A stretch of DNA of 64,000 bases from [Mycobacterium] zoologicum (GCF_020172665.1 NZ_CP083985.1:3302040-3366039), one strand, 5' to 3'. Shown: positions 19,212 to 30,646, counted from the stretch's first letter. Numbers and translations are program-made. The notes: generated by a model not told the origin, from the letters alone.

Positions 19212-20497
19212 TGCGGCGGAGTCGCCAGCACCCGGGCACCCGTCAGGGCGCTCAAAAGCACTGCCACGCAGATCAACCCGTCGTCCTTGAGTCCCCATTT
19301 GATCGCGACCAGCGTCGCCGCCCCGGCCACCATCAGCAGCGCCCCGACGAGCGCGCCGCGGCCCGGCGCCACGGCCACCGGCGCATCCCACCCCGGCAGC
19401 GGGTTGTTCTCCAGCGGGCGCAGCACCGCGAACAGCGCCGCCACCACCACCGCCACCACCGCCAGCTGAATCACGCTGAGTACCGCGAAGTTCGCCATAC
19501 CCGGGTAGCGGGGCAGGTCGAGGCCGTCGAAGATCAGGTGCACGCCGAGCAGCACCGGAATGTGCCACAGGTACAGCGTCATCGCGCCGGAGTTGCCGAT
19601 CGCGGTCAGCCACCACACCCGGGGCCGCTGCGCCCATCGGGTGATCGCCGGCGCCGCCCAGATCGCCAGTGCGCTCATCACGATCGCGTGCCCGGCCAGC
19701 AGCAGCGACGGCGGGCTGGTGTTGGACAGCTGGTGATCTCCGGTGCCCACCAGGCTCACCTGATAGGGCCCGAACCGCAGCAGGGCCGCGTTGACCGCCA
19801 GCATCACCGCGGCCACGGCCGGCGCCGCGCGCCGGGTCAGCAGCCCGCGCCGGTAGGCCACCCCGAACACCGCCGGGATCAGCCAGACCGCCAGATTGAG
19901 GTAGCCCAACGGCGCCAGCACCGACCAGTGCAGCCGCAGCACGTCGACAACGGCGATTCCGGCGTAGACGCCACCCACCCCGAGCGCCACCCGGGCCGTG
20001 GTGGTGATCCGGTACAGCACCGGCATCGCGGCCAGCACCAGCACATAGGCCCCGAGGAACCACAGCAGCTGAATGCTGACGCCGGCCACCGGCTCGTAGA
20101 CGTGCCGGGGCAGCAGCGGGTGCAACACGGTCAGCACGACGGCCCAGAACGCCAGGTAGTAGAACACCGGACGGAACAGCCGCAGGCAGCGTTTCATCAG
20201 CCAGCCACCCCAGTCCGCACCCGGCCGCCACGACCCCAGACAGGCCGCCGCGCCGGCGAAGAAGAACAGCGGCATGATCTGGAAGATCCAGGTCAGCGCC
20301 TGGTAGGCGGTCGACGTGGTCAGCAGGTTGTCCCAGATCAGCACGCCATCGCGGATGACGCTGGTGGCCATCACGGTGTGTCCGATCACCACGCCGAGCA
20401 GGGCGGTGATCCGCATGACGTCCACCGCGCGATCGCGGTCGGCGGGCGTGGCCGCGGCCAGCTCGGCGGGCCCAGGGAAATGCAGCAGGGTGGTCAT
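19196..20497 (-). CDS. Acyltransferase-3 family integral membrane protein
   Basis: A 433-residue polytopic protein of the acyltransferase-3 family, which O-acylates sugars or glycans at the membrane. The start region RAVDVMRITALLGVVIGHTV has the conserved Arg and His of the family, and IMPLFFFAGAAACLGSW follows. About ten hydrophobic segments are visible. ATG at 20497 overlaps the stop of the upstream DUF2339-like gene by 4 bp. The tail overlaps the convergent PE-PPE-domain gene. The substrate is unknown; an envelope glycolipid is possible from context. Confidence 0.85.
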   Translation of the reverse strand: MTTLLHFPGPAELAAATPADRDRAVDVMRITALLGVVIGHTVMATSVIRDGVLIWDNLLTTSTAYQALTWIFQIMPLFFFAGAAACLGSWRPGADWGGWLMKRCLRLFRPVFYYLAFWAVVLTVLHPLLPRHVYEPVAGVSIQLLWFLGAYVLVLAAMPVLYRITTTARVALGVGGVYAGIAVVDVLRLHWSVLAPLGYLNLAVWLIPAVFGVAYRRGLLTRRAAPAVAAVMLAVNAALLRFGPYQVSLVGTGDHQLSNTSPPSLLLAGHAIVMSALAIWAAPAITRWAQRPRVWWLTAIGNSGAMTLYLWHIPVLLGVHLIFDGLDLPRYPGMANFAVLSVIQLAVVAVVVAALFAVLRPLENNPLPGWDAPVAVAPGRGALVGALLMVAGAATLVAIKWGLKDDGLICVAVLLSALTGARVLATPPHQPSR

Positions 20498-22275
20498 CGC
20501 TGCGCACCGCCGTCCTGCTGCGCCAGGCTGCGGGCGTAGCCGGTGCCCATGCCCAGTAGCAACAGACCCGCGACGATGAACGCCGCAACCCGGAACATGC
20601 CGTCGAGGGTGGCCAGGTCGAACAGGAACAGCTTCGCGGTGGCGGCCCCGACGAGCGCCAGGCCGGCGGTGACTGCCCACCTGCGGGCTTCGCGGTCGGC
20701 CAGCCGCAGCGCGTAGCGCAGCAGTGCCGCGGCCATCGCAATCCAGCACAGCGTGGCCGCCATGTGGCCGGCCAGGAACCCGGCACCGGTACCGGCCAGG
20801 GCGACGCCGGTGGTCACGGTCATCGCGGTGACGGCGTAGCCGATCAGCGATCCGCCGATCGCGGCCAGCATCGGCACATTGCCGGGGTCCACCGCGCCGG
20901 CGGTGGCGTACGCGCGGGCGGTGACGGCCACCAGTGCGATCAGTGCCACGCTGGCGGCCAGCGTGGACACCGTGTCGCCGGGCGTCATCGCCGTCGCGGC
21001 GATCAGCCTGCCCGGCGTCGCGTAGCCGAGGTACACCCAGAGCCCGACGAATCCGAATCCCACTGCGGCCCAACGTGCCACAACACTGTGCTGGCCCGCG
21101 ACGGCGATCATTACGCCCATCGCCAGCAGCACCGGGGCCAGCACCGAGCCGTGCAACACGGTGGTGACGGCGATCAGCGCGGCTACCGCGGACAGTGCCT
21201 GGAAGACCCGCGTGACGACCGGCGGCAGCGTTCGGTGCACCAGGACGATCGCGAGCATCGCCACCGACAGCATCACGGCCAGCGCGGTGGCCGGCACCGG
21301 GCCGACCACGGCCCGCGCCGCCAGCAGCGGCAGGGTTCCGGCGGCGCTCAGCACCGCCAGCGCACCTGGCCGGGAGCTGGCCGGCAGCACCAGCAGTCCG
21401 CTGACCACGGCCAGCAGCGCGGCCACCGCGCAGGCCGCGCCGATCAACAGGCCCTGGTCTTCGCCGCCGCGCGAGGCCAGCACCGCCAGCAGCGGCAGCG
21501 TCGCCGCCGCGATGCGGGCTGCGAACATCCCGATCCAGTCCTTGCCCAGTTGCACCGGCAGCGCCGCCGCGGACAGCGCCAGCAGGAAACCGATGAGCAA
21601 CAGGTCCAGGTCGGCGGTGACGATGGGGGCCAGCACGATCAGGGGAACCAGCACCAGCAGCCCGAGGTGTTCGGAGTTCCAGCGCCGGGCGAGCGCCAGG
21701 CCGGCGCCGCCGACCGCGGCAGCGACGGCCAGTCCGGCGGCTGCCGGAATCCAGTGGTAATAGGCGGTGATCGCGATGATGTCCAGGTAGGCCGCGGCGA
21801 TGCCGGTGGCAGCCAGGGCGATGGCCCCGGTGCGCCCGCCCGGCCGGCCGTGCAGGCGGTGACCCGCAGCCACCAGCGCGGCCGACAGCGCGAAGCCGCC
21901 GGCGACCCGGATCTGCGGGCGCAGGATGCCGGCCTGCGCGGCCAGCACCAGCAGCAGCACGACACCGACCAGCGTCACCGCGACGCCGGCGACGGCCAGC
22001 AGCTTGCCGACCCAGCCCGAATCACCCTCCGCCGGGGCCGGTTTCGGTGTCGGTTTCGGTGTCGGTTTCGGTTTCGGTTTCGGTGTCGGTTTCGGTTTCG
22101 GTTTCGGCTCCGTGACGGTCGGCCGCGGGATGGGTGGTGGCGGGGCGGCCGGCGCCGGCCGGTCGTGCAGAATCCGGTCCAACTCGGCGAGTTCGGTCGA
22201 GACCCGGTAGAGCTGCCAGGACATCGCCTGACATTCGGTGGTCAGCCGGTTGAGCACGGCACGTGGTTCGGTCAT
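20494..22275 (-). CDS. DUF2339-like polytopic membrane protein with Pro-Lys linker
   Basis: A 593-residue protein with a short N-terminal soluble helix (about 1-40), a low-complexity linker of alternating Pro and Lys with Thr (about 55-80), then some sixteen or more hydrophobic segments rich in Ala, Leu and Val. This architecture fits DUF2339-type proteins of unknown function. ATG at 22275 is used; no strong ribosome site is seen. It is coupled by a 4-bp overlap to the acyltransferase downstream and lies 59 bp after the response regulator gene on the same strand. Confidence 0.75.
   Translation of the reverse strand: MTEPRAVLNRLTTECQAMSWQLYRVSTELAELDRILHDRPAPAAPPPPIPRPTVTEPKPKPKPTPKPKPKPTPKPTPKPAPAEGDSGWVGKLLAVAGVAVTLVGVVLLLVLAAQAGILRPQIRVAGGFALSAALVAAGHRLHGRPGGRTGAIALAATGIAAAYLDIIAITAYYHWIPAAAGLAVAAAVGGAGLALARRWNSEHLGLLVLVPLIVLAPIVTADLDLLLIGFLLALSAAALPVQLGKDWIGMFAARIAAATLPLLAVLASRGGEDQGLLIGAACAVAALLAVVSGLLVLPASSRPGALAVLSAAGTLPLLAARAVVGPVPATALAVMLSVAMLAIVLVHRTLPPVVTRVFQALSAVAALIAVTTVLHGSVLAPVLLAMGVMIAVAGQHSVVARWAAVGFGFVGLWVYLGYATPGRLIAATAMTPGDTVSTLAASVALIALVAVTARAYATAGAVDPGNVPMLAAIGGSLIGYAVTAMTVTTGVALAGTGAGFLAGHMAATLCWIAMAAALLRYALRLADREARRWAVTAGLALVGAATAKLFLFDLATLDGMFRVAAFIVAGLLLLGMGTGYARSLAQQDGGAQR
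22039..22104. repeat. Hexamer tandem repeat (11 units) in the DUF2339-like gene
   Basis: Eleven consecutive 6-bp units, either CGGTTT or CGGTGT on the plus strand, encode the Pro-Lys/Pro-Thr linker of the membrane protein. The repeat keeps frame, so copy-number change would alter linker length without breaking the gene. Confidence 0.9.
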
Positions 22276-22334
22276 GGGGACCACGATCCCCGGTGAATGC
22301 CGGCCGCGGATGAGTAGGACTACCTGAAGTTCGG

Positions 22335-22979
22335 CTACTGATCCAAGCCGTGCTCGATGGCGTACCTGGTCAGCTCCACCCGGTTGGCGACCTGCAGTTT
22401 GCGGAACGTCGCCTGCACATGGTTCTCGACGGTGCGGTGGCTCAGCGACAGCCTGGCCGCGATCTGTTTGGCCGACATGCCCTTGGCGACGTGACGCAGC
22501 ACCTCGGTCTCCCGCTCGGTCAGCGCCGGAGTCGCCGGCCCGCGATCCGGGCTGCGCTCCAGGCGGCGGTATTCGCCCAGCACCAGCCCGGCCAGGCCGG
22601 GGGTGAACACGGCGCGCCCGGCGGCGGTCGCCGCCACGGCGGCGTTCAGCTCGTCGCGGGACGCGCTCTTGACCAGATACCCGGTGGCGCCGGCCTTGAC
22701 GGCCTGCAGGACGTCGTCGCGCTCGTCGGAGGCCGACAGCACCAGCACTCGCGTCGACGGCGACACCGCGAGCACCGCGGCCGTGGCCGCCACCCCGTCG
22801 CCATCGCCGAGGCGCATGTCCATCACCACCACGTCGGGTTGCACCGCGGCGGCCCGTCGTCGTGCCGCGTCCACCCCGTCTGCGGTGGCGACGACGGTGA
22901 ATCCCGACTCGGCCAGATCTCGGGCCACCGCGTCGCGCCAGATCGGGTGATCGTCGACGACCATCACCGTCGGATGCAC
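22335..22979 (-). CDS. LuxR/NarL-type response regulator (MacR-like)
   Basis: A 214-residue two-domain regulator. The receiver has VMVVDDHPIWRDAV and the phospho-acceptor Asp in VVMDMRLGDGDG, with the Lys in GYLVKSASRDEL. The C-terminal helix-turn-helix is LTERETEVLRHVAKGMSAKQ through TVENHVQATFRKL. GTG at 22979 puts the receiver beta-1 at the normal place and overlaps the kinase gene end by 16 bp; GTG 22967 and ATG 22964 are alternatives. It should be phosphorylated by the kinase encoded just upstream. Target genes are unknown. Confidence 0.88.
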   Translation of the reverse strand: MHPTVMVVDDHPIWRDAVARDLAESGFTVVATADGVDAARRRAAAVQPDVVVMDMRLGDGDGVAATAAVLAVSPSTRVLVLSASDERDDVLQAVKAGATGYLVKSASRDELNAAVAATAAGRAVFTPGLAGLVLGEYRRLERSPDRGPATPALTERETEVLRHVAKGMSAKQIAARLSLSHRTVENHVQATFRKLQVANRVELTRYAIEHGLDQ

Positions 22980-24088
22980 AGTTCCCACTCGGTTCCCTCC
23001 CCGACTTCGGTGTGCAACACGGCTTCTCCACCCAGCGCCGCCAGCCGGCCGACGATCGACTTCGAGACGCCGAGCCGGCCCTGCTGCGCTGCCTCCGCCA
23101 GCCGGCCCGGCGGGATGCCGCCGCCGTCGTCGCGGACGCTGACCGTGACGCTGTCGCCGAGGTCCTCGCACAGCACGAACGCCCGCGCCTCGGGGCCGGC
23201 GTGCCGGCGCACATTGTCCAGCGCGTTGCCGACCGCGGCATCCAATTCTGTTGCCACTGCGCCGGCCAGCGGGACCGTCGTGGCCGGCAGGCTCACCGAC
23301 ACCCGGTCATCCTCGTGACGGCTCAGCAGGGCCCGCAGGTCCGTCTCACCCTCGTCGGCGCCCCAGGCCAACTCCGAAGAGCTCACCAGCCGGCGCAGCG
23401 CCCGTTCCTGCTCACCGGCGAGGTCGGCCAACTCGGCTGCGGCACCACCGATCTCACGACCACGACGGGCGACCAGCGCCAGCACCTGAATGACACCGTC
23501 GTGGACGTGCCGCGAAAGCCGTTCGCGTTCTTCGGCCGCCGCCGAGAGCCTGGCCGCGCGCTGCAGCTCGTCGTGGGCCCGACGTGCCGTCTGGGCGGCG
23601 ATACCCACCGCCAGCCCGAGCGCCAGCTCGATGATCACCGTGGCATTGCGGCCGAAGTTGAGGCTCAGATAGCCCTTGACATACGCGCTGGCTGCGGTGA
23701 CGACCACCGCGGCCGGCATGCCGCCGGCGGCGCCGAACTGCAGTGCCGCCGAGATCACGGCGTTGGTGGCCCACAACGTCGTCGGCCAGGTCTGGTTGTC
23801 CAGCGCCCACTGACGGGAGGCGACCACCTCGGTGGACAGCATCAGCACCACCACCACGACGAGTTCGGCGACCACCCACGCCGGACGCCGCCCGTAGCCG
23901 GTCAGGTAGGCCACAGCACACGCCGCACTCCATGCGATCAGCACCGCGAACAGCACCCAGCCCAGAACGGGGCGGGCCAGGTCGTCGTTGACGGCGATCT
24001 GAAACCCCAGCGCGTACCCGCAGCTCAGCAGGCGGAACAGCTGCGCCGCCCGCCACAGCGGCGCGGTCGCATCCTGATCCCCGAGCAC
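22964..24088 (-). CDS. MacS-family sensor histidine kinase
   Basis: About 374 residues: an N-terminal membrane part with six hydrophobic segments (LFRLLSCGYALGFQ to GRNATVIIELALGLAVG), a DHp helix with ERLSRHVHDGVIQVLALVAR (His is the phospho-acceptor of the HisKA_3 type) and a HATPase domain (ELDAAVGNALDNVRRHAG, VRDDGGGIPPG, GRLGVSKSIVGRL). GTG at 24088 comes 5 bp after the ackA stop. A TTG at 24109 within ackA is an alternative. Coupling to pta-ackA suggests a link to acetate or acetyl phosphate status, which is inference. Confidence 0.88.
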   Translation of the reverse strand: MLGDQDATAPLWRAAQLFRLLSCGYALGFQIAVNDDLARPVLGWVLFAVLIAWSAACAVAYLTGYGRRPAWVVAELVVVVVLMLSTEVVASRQWALDNQTWPTTLWATNAVISAALQFGAAGGMPAAVVVTAASAYVKGYLSLNFGRNATVIIELALGLAVGIAAQTARRAHDELQRAARLSAAAEERERLSRHVHDGVIQVLALVARRGREIGGAAAELADLAGEQERALRRLVSSSELAWGADEGETDLRALLSRHEDDRVSVSLPATTVPLAGAVATELDAAVGNALDNVRRHAGPEARAFVLCEDLGDSVTVSVRDDGGGIPPGRLAEAAQQGRLGVSKSIVGRLAALGGEAVLHTEVGEGTEWELCIRR

Positions 24089-24093
24089 GGCAG

Positions 24094-25236
24094 TTACACG
24101 AATTTCCAAGCGGCGCGGGCGATCGCCAGCTCTTCGTTGGTGGGGACCACCAGAACCGTGGTGCGCGAGTCATCGGCCGAGATGATCCGCGCACCCTTGC
24201 CAGAGCCGTTGCGCTGCGGATCGACGGTGATGCCCAGCCCCTCCAGGCCGGCCAGCGCATCGGCGCGCACGTCGGCCACGTTCTCCCCGACCCCGGCGGT
24301 GAAGGCGATCGCGTCGGTCCGGCCGAGCACCGCCAGGTAGGCCCCGACGTACTTGCGCAGCCGATGGATATAGACGTCATAGGCCAGCCCGGCCGCCTCG
24401 CCCGCGGCGCCGCCGGCCGCGCGCTGGTCCAGCAACTCCCGAAAGTCGTTGACCCCGCTGAGTCCCTTCAGTCCGGAGCGGCGGTTCAGCAACTCGTCGA
24501 GCTGCGCGACTCCCATGCCGGCGGTCCTATTGAGATGGAACAGCACACCGGGATCGATGTCGCCGCTGCGGGTTCCCATCACCAGGCCCTCCAGCGGGGT
24601 CAGCCCCATCGAGGTCTCGACGGCCATTCCGCCGCGCACCGCCGACGCCGAGGCCCCGTTGCCCAGATGCAGCACGATGGTATTCAGCTCGGCCGGATCG
24701 CGACCCAGGACCGCGGCGGTCTCCCGCGAGACGTATTCGTGCGAGGTGCCGTGGAATCCGTAGCGGCGGATGCCGTATTCGGTGGCAACGTCGTGATCGA
24801 TCGCGTAGTGGGCGGCAGCCGGCGGTAGCGAATGGAAGAAGCCGGTGTCGAACACCGCCACGTGCGGCACGTCGGGAAAGTCTTTGCGGGCCACCTCGAT
24901 TCCGATCACGTTGGCCGGATTGTGCAGCGGCGCCAACTCGTCAAGCCGCTCCACCTCGGCCACCACCTCATCGGTGATCAGCGTGGGCGCGTGGAACAGG
25001 TTGCCCCCGTGCACCACCCGGTGTCCCACGGCACGCACAGCAGCCAGGTCGATGCCGGAGTCGATGAGCTGCCGATGAATCAGCCGCAGCCCGGCGGTGT
25101 GGTCGGCCACCGGGCTGTCCGCCTCGCCGATCTGCTCCACCAGTCCGGAAAGCAGCGCGGTCCCGGCCACCGGATCGACCAACTGGTACTTGATCGACGA
25201 CGAACCGGAGTTGAGGACGAGCACCAAGCCGGTCAT
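24094..25236 (-). CDS. ackA: Acetate kinase AckA
   Basis: Interconverts acetyl phosphate plus ADP and acetate plus ATP. The protein has 380 residues and begins [18 protein letters not shown], the phosphate-binding motif of acetokinases. [24 protein letters not shown] and [13 protein letters not shown] follow, then FTAGVGEN near the C-terminus. ATG at 25236 overlaps the pta stop by 4 bp. Acetate flux here would also be served by acs at 28.4 kb. Confidence 0.96.
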   Translation of the reverse strand: MTGLVLVLNSGSSSIKYQLVDPVAGTALLSGLVEQIGEADSPVADHTAGLRLIHRQLIDSGIDLAAVRAVGHRVVHGGNLFHAPTLITDEVVAEVERLDELAPLHNPANVIGIEVARKDFPDVPHVAVFDTGFFHSLPPAAAHYAIDHDVATEYGIRRYGFHGTSHEYVSRETAAVLGRDPAELNTIVLHLGNGASASAVRGGMAVETSMGLTPLEGLVMGTRSGDIDPGVLFHLNRTAGMGVAQLDELLNRRSGLKGLSGVNDFRELLDQRAAGGAAGEAAGLAYDVYIHRLRKYVGAYLAVLGRTDAIAFTAGVGENVADVRADALAGLEGLGITVDPQRNGSGKGARIISADDSRTTVLVVPTNEELAIARAAWKFV

Positions 25237-27326
25237 GTCGCCGCTCCCTGGGCCTGGATCGCGGTGATCGCCACCGTGTAGACGATGTCATCGACCAGCG
25301 CGCCCCGGGACAAGTCGTTGACCGGTTTGGCCAGCCCCTGCAGCACCGGGCCGATCGCGATCGCACCGGCACTGCGCTGCACCGCCTTATAGGTGTTGTT
25401 ACCGGTGTTCAGATCCGGGAACACCAGCACGGTGGCTCGCCCCGCCACCGGCGAATCGGGCATCTTGGCCGCGGCCACCCCCGCGTCGACTGCGGCGTCG
25501 TACTGGATCGGGCCGTCGGCCAGCAGGTCCGGCCGACGCTCATGCACCAATTGTGTTGCGGCACGGACCTTGTCGACGCCCGCGCCGGCACCGGACTCAC
25601 CCGTCGAGTACGACAGCAGCGCCACCCGGGGCTCGATACCGAAGGCGGCCGCGGTGGCCGCCGAGGAGACGGCGATATCAGCGAGTTGCTCGACGGTCGG
25701 GTCCGGCACCACGGCACAGTCGCCGTAGGCCAGCACCCGGTCGGACAGGCACATCAGGAACACACTGGACACTGTCGAGACTCCGGGTGCGGTTCGGATG
25801 ATTTCGAACGCCGGGCGGATGGTGTGCGCGGTGGTGTGCGCGGCACCCGAGACCATCCCGTCGGCGAGACCCAACTGCACCATCATCGTGCCGAAATATG
25901 AGATGTCCCGCATGATTTCGCGGGCACGCTCCTCGGTCATCCCCTTGTGTGCGCGCAGCCGGGTGTATTCGGCGCCGAAGGACTCCAGCAGATCGCTGGA
26001 GTTCGTATCGATCACCTGCGCGGCGTCCAGGTCCACACCGAGCTCGGCACCGCGCCCGCGCACCGTGTCCTCGACCCCGAGCAGTGTCAGGTCGACGATC
26101 CCGCGGGACAGTAACCGCCCGGCCGCCAACAGGATCCGGTCGTCGAAGCCTTCCGGAAGAACGATGTGACGCCGGTCGGACCGGGCCCGCTCCAGCAGCT
26201 GGTACTCGAACATCTGCGGGGTCACCACGGTCGACGCCGGAACCCGGACTTTCTCGGCGAACTCCGCACCGTCGACGTGGGCGGCCATCAGCGCGAGTGC
26301 GGTGTCGATCTTGCGCAGCGAGCCGACGGTGATCCGCGATCCGGTGTGCGACACCTGTTCCGCGGTGTCGTAGGTGCGGTGACCGGTGGCGATCATCGGC
26401 AGCGTCGGACGCATACCCTTGACGAGTTTGTCCACGGCCGGGTGGGGCAACAGCCCACCGTTGAGAATGACCCCTGCCAGCGACGGAAAGCCGGGCGCCT
26501 CATGGGCATTCAGCAGTGCCAGCAGCACATCGGTGCGGTCGGCCGGCACGATCACCACCTGGCCCTCGCTGAGCCGTTCCAGGATGTTCTCGGCCGTCAT
26601 ACCGCCGACCATCACGCTGAGCGCCTCTCGGCGCATCAGCTCGGGGTCGCCGCTGTAGACGGTGCCGCCCAGGGCTGTGCACAGTTCGGCCATCGTCGGG
26701 GCCGACAACAACGGCACTTCCGGAACCGCGAACGCCGGCACGTCGATTCCCGCCAAAGCGGTGGTGACCTCCGCGAGCCGGTCGGGATCGCAGCGGTTGG
26801 CGATCACCGCGGCCGGCCGTGCATGCACCGAAGCCACATCGGCCAGGCAGCGTGCGGTGATCTCGGAGATCGACTGCGGGTCGCGGTTGTGGCCGTTGAC
26901 GGCCAGGACCAGCGGTGCACCCAGATTCACGGCGACGCGGGCGTTGAAGCTCAACTCACTCGGGTTGACGACGTCGGTGAAGTCACTGCCCACCACCAGC
27001 ACGGCATCACATTGCCGGGCGACCTCGTGGAAGCGCGAGACGATCTCACTCAACGCGGCTTCGCGGTCGGCGTGGACCTGCTGAAAGGTCACGCCGCGGC
27101 AGCCGGTGTGGTCGTCGAGCTTGGCGGTGGCGTGCGCGAGCAGCAGTTCGAGTTGCTCGTCGGTCTCCTCAAGCGACCGGACGATCGGCCGGAACACCCC
27201 GACCCGTGAAGCGGATGCGGCGAGCAGGTGCAGCAGCCCCAGTGCGATCACGGTCTTTCCGGTACCGCCTTCGGCGGCGGCCAGATAGATACTCGACGTC
27301 GGGGTGTCGGAGGTCGGCTCGCTCAT
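25233..27326 (-). CDS. pta: Phosphate acetyltransferase Pta (long form)
   Basis: Converts acetyl-CoA and phosphate to acetyl phosphate and CoA. At 697 residues it is the long type. The N-terminal P-loop domain has [19 protein letters not shown], a DRTGG domain occupies roughly 220-330, and the C-terminal catalytic domain begins [23 protein letters not shown] at 27326 is the start. It heads the minus-strand series pta-ackA-macS-macR-like. In M. tuberculosis pta-ackA (Rv0408-Rv0409) follow fgd1; here fgd1 is absent from the neighbourhood. Confidence 0.95.
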   Translation of the reverse strand: MSEPTSDTPTSSIYLAAAEGGTGKTVIALGLLHLLAASASRVGVFRPIVRSLEETDEQLELLLAHATAKLDDHTGCRGVTFQQVHADREAALSEIVSRFHEVARQCDAVLVVGSDFTDVVNPSELSFNARVAVNLGAPLVLAVNGHNRDPQSISEITARCLADVASVHARPAAVIANRCDPDRLAEVTTALAGIDVPAFAVPEVPLLSAPTMAELCTALGGTVYSGDPELMRREALSVMVGGMTAENILERLSEGQVVIVPADRTDVLLALLNAHEAPGFPSLAGVILNGGLLPHPAVDKLVKGMRPTLPMIATGHRTYDTAEQVSHTGSRITVGSLRKIDTALALMAAHVDGAEFAEKVRVPASTVVTPQMFEYQLLERARSDRRHIVLPEGFDDRILLAAGRLLSRGIVDLTLLGVEDTVRGRGAELGVDLDAAQVIDTNSSDLLESFGAEYTRLRAHKGMTEERAREIMRDISYFGTMMVQLGLADGMVSGAAHTTAHTIRPAFEIIRTAPGVSTVSSVFLMCLSDRVLAYGDCAVVPDPTVEQLADIAVSSAATAAAFGIEPRVALLSYSTGESGAGAGVDKVRAATQLVHERRPDLLADGPIQYDAAVDAGVAAAKMPDSPVAGRATVLVFPDLNTGNNTYKAVQRSAGAIAIGPVLQGLAKPVNDLSRGALVDDIVYTVAITAIQAQGAAT

Positions 27327-27407
27327 GATGAGTTCAACCTAACCGGCCGACTCCTCGGTTGGGTCGGCGAATCATGGAACAGGGCCGCAGGCTCGGACGG
27401 CTGGCGA

Positions 27408-27725
27408 CTACTTGCCGGGCATGCAGGCGGCGGCGAAGACGTTGAACCACACCACGTGGCAGCCGGCCGGCGGTGTCGCCGGGCCGGCGGGCGCCGAAGC
27501 GCCGGCCATCATCGGCGCCGCAGGCACGACGGGCGCGGGTTGCGCGCCGCCACCGGGGCCGGCTGAGGTGGTGACAACAGCACCGGGTCCCGGTGCCGGA
27601 GTGGCACCGTCGGCGTCGGGGGCGGCGAATGCCACGCCGGCCGGCGCCATGCCGACCGCCAGCAGTCCGGCGGCGACAACACCCAAAGAACGCGCAACAG
27701 AATTGCTCATGTGAATTTTACTCAT
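27408..27725 (-). CDS. Small Ala/Pro-rich secreted protein
   Basis: A 105-residue protein with a signal peptide (SLGVVAAGLLAVGMAPAGVA, cleavage near FAA-AP), an Ala-Pro-Gly-rich mature part and a C-terminal end containing CHVVWFNVFAAACMPGK, whose two cysteines may pair. ATG at 27725 has GGAAGG about 11 nt upstream; an in-frame ATG at 27710 is possible. A TAATAT box (27756-27751) fits a sigma-A minus-10. I do not recognise a function. Confidence 0.7.
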   Translation of the reverse strand: MSKIHMSNSVARSLGVVAAGLLAVGMAPAGVAFAAPDADGATPAPGPGAVVTTSAGPGGGAQPAPVVPAAPMMAGASAPAGPATPPAGCHVVWFNVFAAACMPGK

Positions 27726-27822
27726 GCGAATTCAAGCCTTCCAAAAATAAATATTATCGCGTCCGTTAATCTACATTTCTTCCACGCGATGGAATTAATC
27801 GTATATCGGCATACGAGTGAGT

Positions 27823-27972
27823 TCAACGCGGCAGCGCGTGACGTTCGACCAGGAATTCAATAGCTGTGACGGCCGTCTCGATCTTCGGAGACAGACTCAC
27901 ACGGTGCGCCCGATAGGCGATATCCATGACCGTATTGGCGCGCGCATTCGACAGGTTGTCATTATGCTTCAT
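27823..27972 (-). CDS. Doubtful small protein (49 aa)
   Basis: From ATG at 27972 this frame gives a 49-residue helical peptide (MKHNDNLSNARANTVMDIAY at the start) with GC-rich third positions like real genes here. The coding-like signal continues upstream in frame without a start codon, so this may be the C-terminal piece of a truncated gene. I recognise no family and see no clear ribosome site. Confidence 0.3.
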   Translation of the reverse strand: MKHNDNLSNARANTVMDIAYRAHRVSLSPKIETAVTAIEFLVERHALPR

Positions 27973-28110
27973 CAATACCGCCGGGATCTCATCGCCGACC
28001 TTTCCGCTGTCGGGCAGATCGCACAGCGTGCAGCCGGCCGTGACGGCCTGATCGGGTTGCCTGTATTTGAGCCCGCACCGCCAGGGCGTTGAAGAAGGTC
28101 TCGTCTGGCG

Positions 28111-28245
28111 ATGCTGTGCCGCTGGCCGGACACCCCCGAGGGGCGTGACGACCGGGACGGCTGTGGGCTGCTGCACCAGAACAGCCACAACTCCCCGGTG
28201 CTGCGCGCCGGCGTGACCGGGCACCTGGCCGGCATCAATTGCGCA
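28111..28245 (+). pseudogene. Relic of a GAF-type regulator C-terminus
   Basis: The frame reads RWPDTPEGRDDRDGCGLLHQ and then TGHLAGIN. The last 45 residues of the GAF regulator at 30647-31957 read RWLDLPEGRDDREGWQLLHD and then RGHLAGLD. The relic has no start, a stop codon only seven codons upstream and no stop of its own, so it runs on in the same frame into acs. It lies on the acs strand, 5-prime of the gene. I read it as the tail of a lost second regulator. Confidence 0.7.
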
Positions 28246-28276
28246 CGCGGCCGATTTTCCCGGGATCGACTGGCGC

Positions 28277-28293
28277 TGCAACGGTGCTGCAAC
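28277..28293 (+). promoter_or_regulatory. Candidate activator site upstream of acs
   Basis: TGCAACGGTGCTGCAAC, 57 nt before the acs start codon. The same motif with one change occurs before the aldehyde dehydrogenase gene in the same orientation and at the same distance. It contains the direct repeat TGCAAC with an 11-bp period. Confidence 0.65.
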
Positions 28294-28350
28294 GTGGTGA
28301 TTCGTATCTTCGGTGGCGACCGCCACACCATGCAGGTAGGGAGCAGCACC

Positions 28351-30261
<1,911 letters not shown>

Positions 30262-30310
30262 CCACACGCGGTCAGCTGCAGGATTATCTGACTCGGGCGA
30301 TGCAGTCCGG

Positions 30311-30556
30311 CTATCGACCGCGGAGCAGCTCCAGCACCTCGCTGAGCTGGCCGCCGACCGTGTGGATCTGACCACCGAGCGTGGTACCCAGCGCGTCGAT
30401 CCGACCACCGAGCGTGGCATCCAGCGCGTCGATCCGACCACCGAGCGTGGCATCCAGCGCGTCAACCTTCTGGTCGATGCCTTCGACCAGCTCGTAAAGC
30501 GCGTCAATATCGGCTCGCTGCTGGCGCGCCTGGCGTTCGGTCTCGCGCTGCGTCAT
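30311..30556 (-). CDS. Small coiled-coil repeat protein
   Basis: An 81-residue, mostly helical protein beginning MTQRETERQARQQRADIDAL. Its centre is three 11-residue repeats of the type GRIDALDATLG, followed by GGQLSEVLELLRGR. Hydrophobic spacing suggests a coiled coil or oligomerising stalk. ATG at 30556 is used; an upstream in-frame ATG at 30634 would add a basic, unconserved tail. The function is unknown. Confidence 0.65.
   Translation of the reverse strand: MTQRETERQARQQRADIDALYELVEGIDQKVDALDATLGGRIDALDATLGGRIDALGTTLGGQIHTVGGQLSEVLELLRGR
30365..30463. repeat. Three 33-bp tandem repeats
   Basis: Units at 30365-30397, 30398-30430 and 30431-30463. The second and third are identical; the first differs at a few positions. 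They encode the 11-residue repeats of the small coiled-coil protein, so gains or losses keep frame. Confidence 0.9.
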
Positions 30557-30646
30557 CCCCGAAAGCTTAGGAGCTCGCCGACGCCGGCGTATTCCAAGTT
30601 CCACAGCCCTTGATCCCGCGCAGTGATCCGCCACGACGCCGCTGAT

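Larger units (their letters stand above)
27726..28350. other. Intergenic region with decayed sequence before acs
   Basis: The left third is unusually AT-rich and holds the promoter of the small secreted protein. It also contains one doubtful minus-strand small frame, a plus-strand relic of a GAF regulator C-terminus and the acs operator, listed separately. The mix of partial frames suggests a rearrangement junction. Confidence 0.6.

Noticed and set aside
22039..22104. CRISPR or regulatory repeat array
   Set aside because: Units are 6 bp, contiguous, without spacers and lie inside a coding frame.
28111..28350. Extension of acs to an upstream ATG giving 716 residues
   Set aside because: The added part is the relic of a regulator C-terminus and includes the operator; GTG 28351 has a good ribosome site and gives the normal N-terminus.
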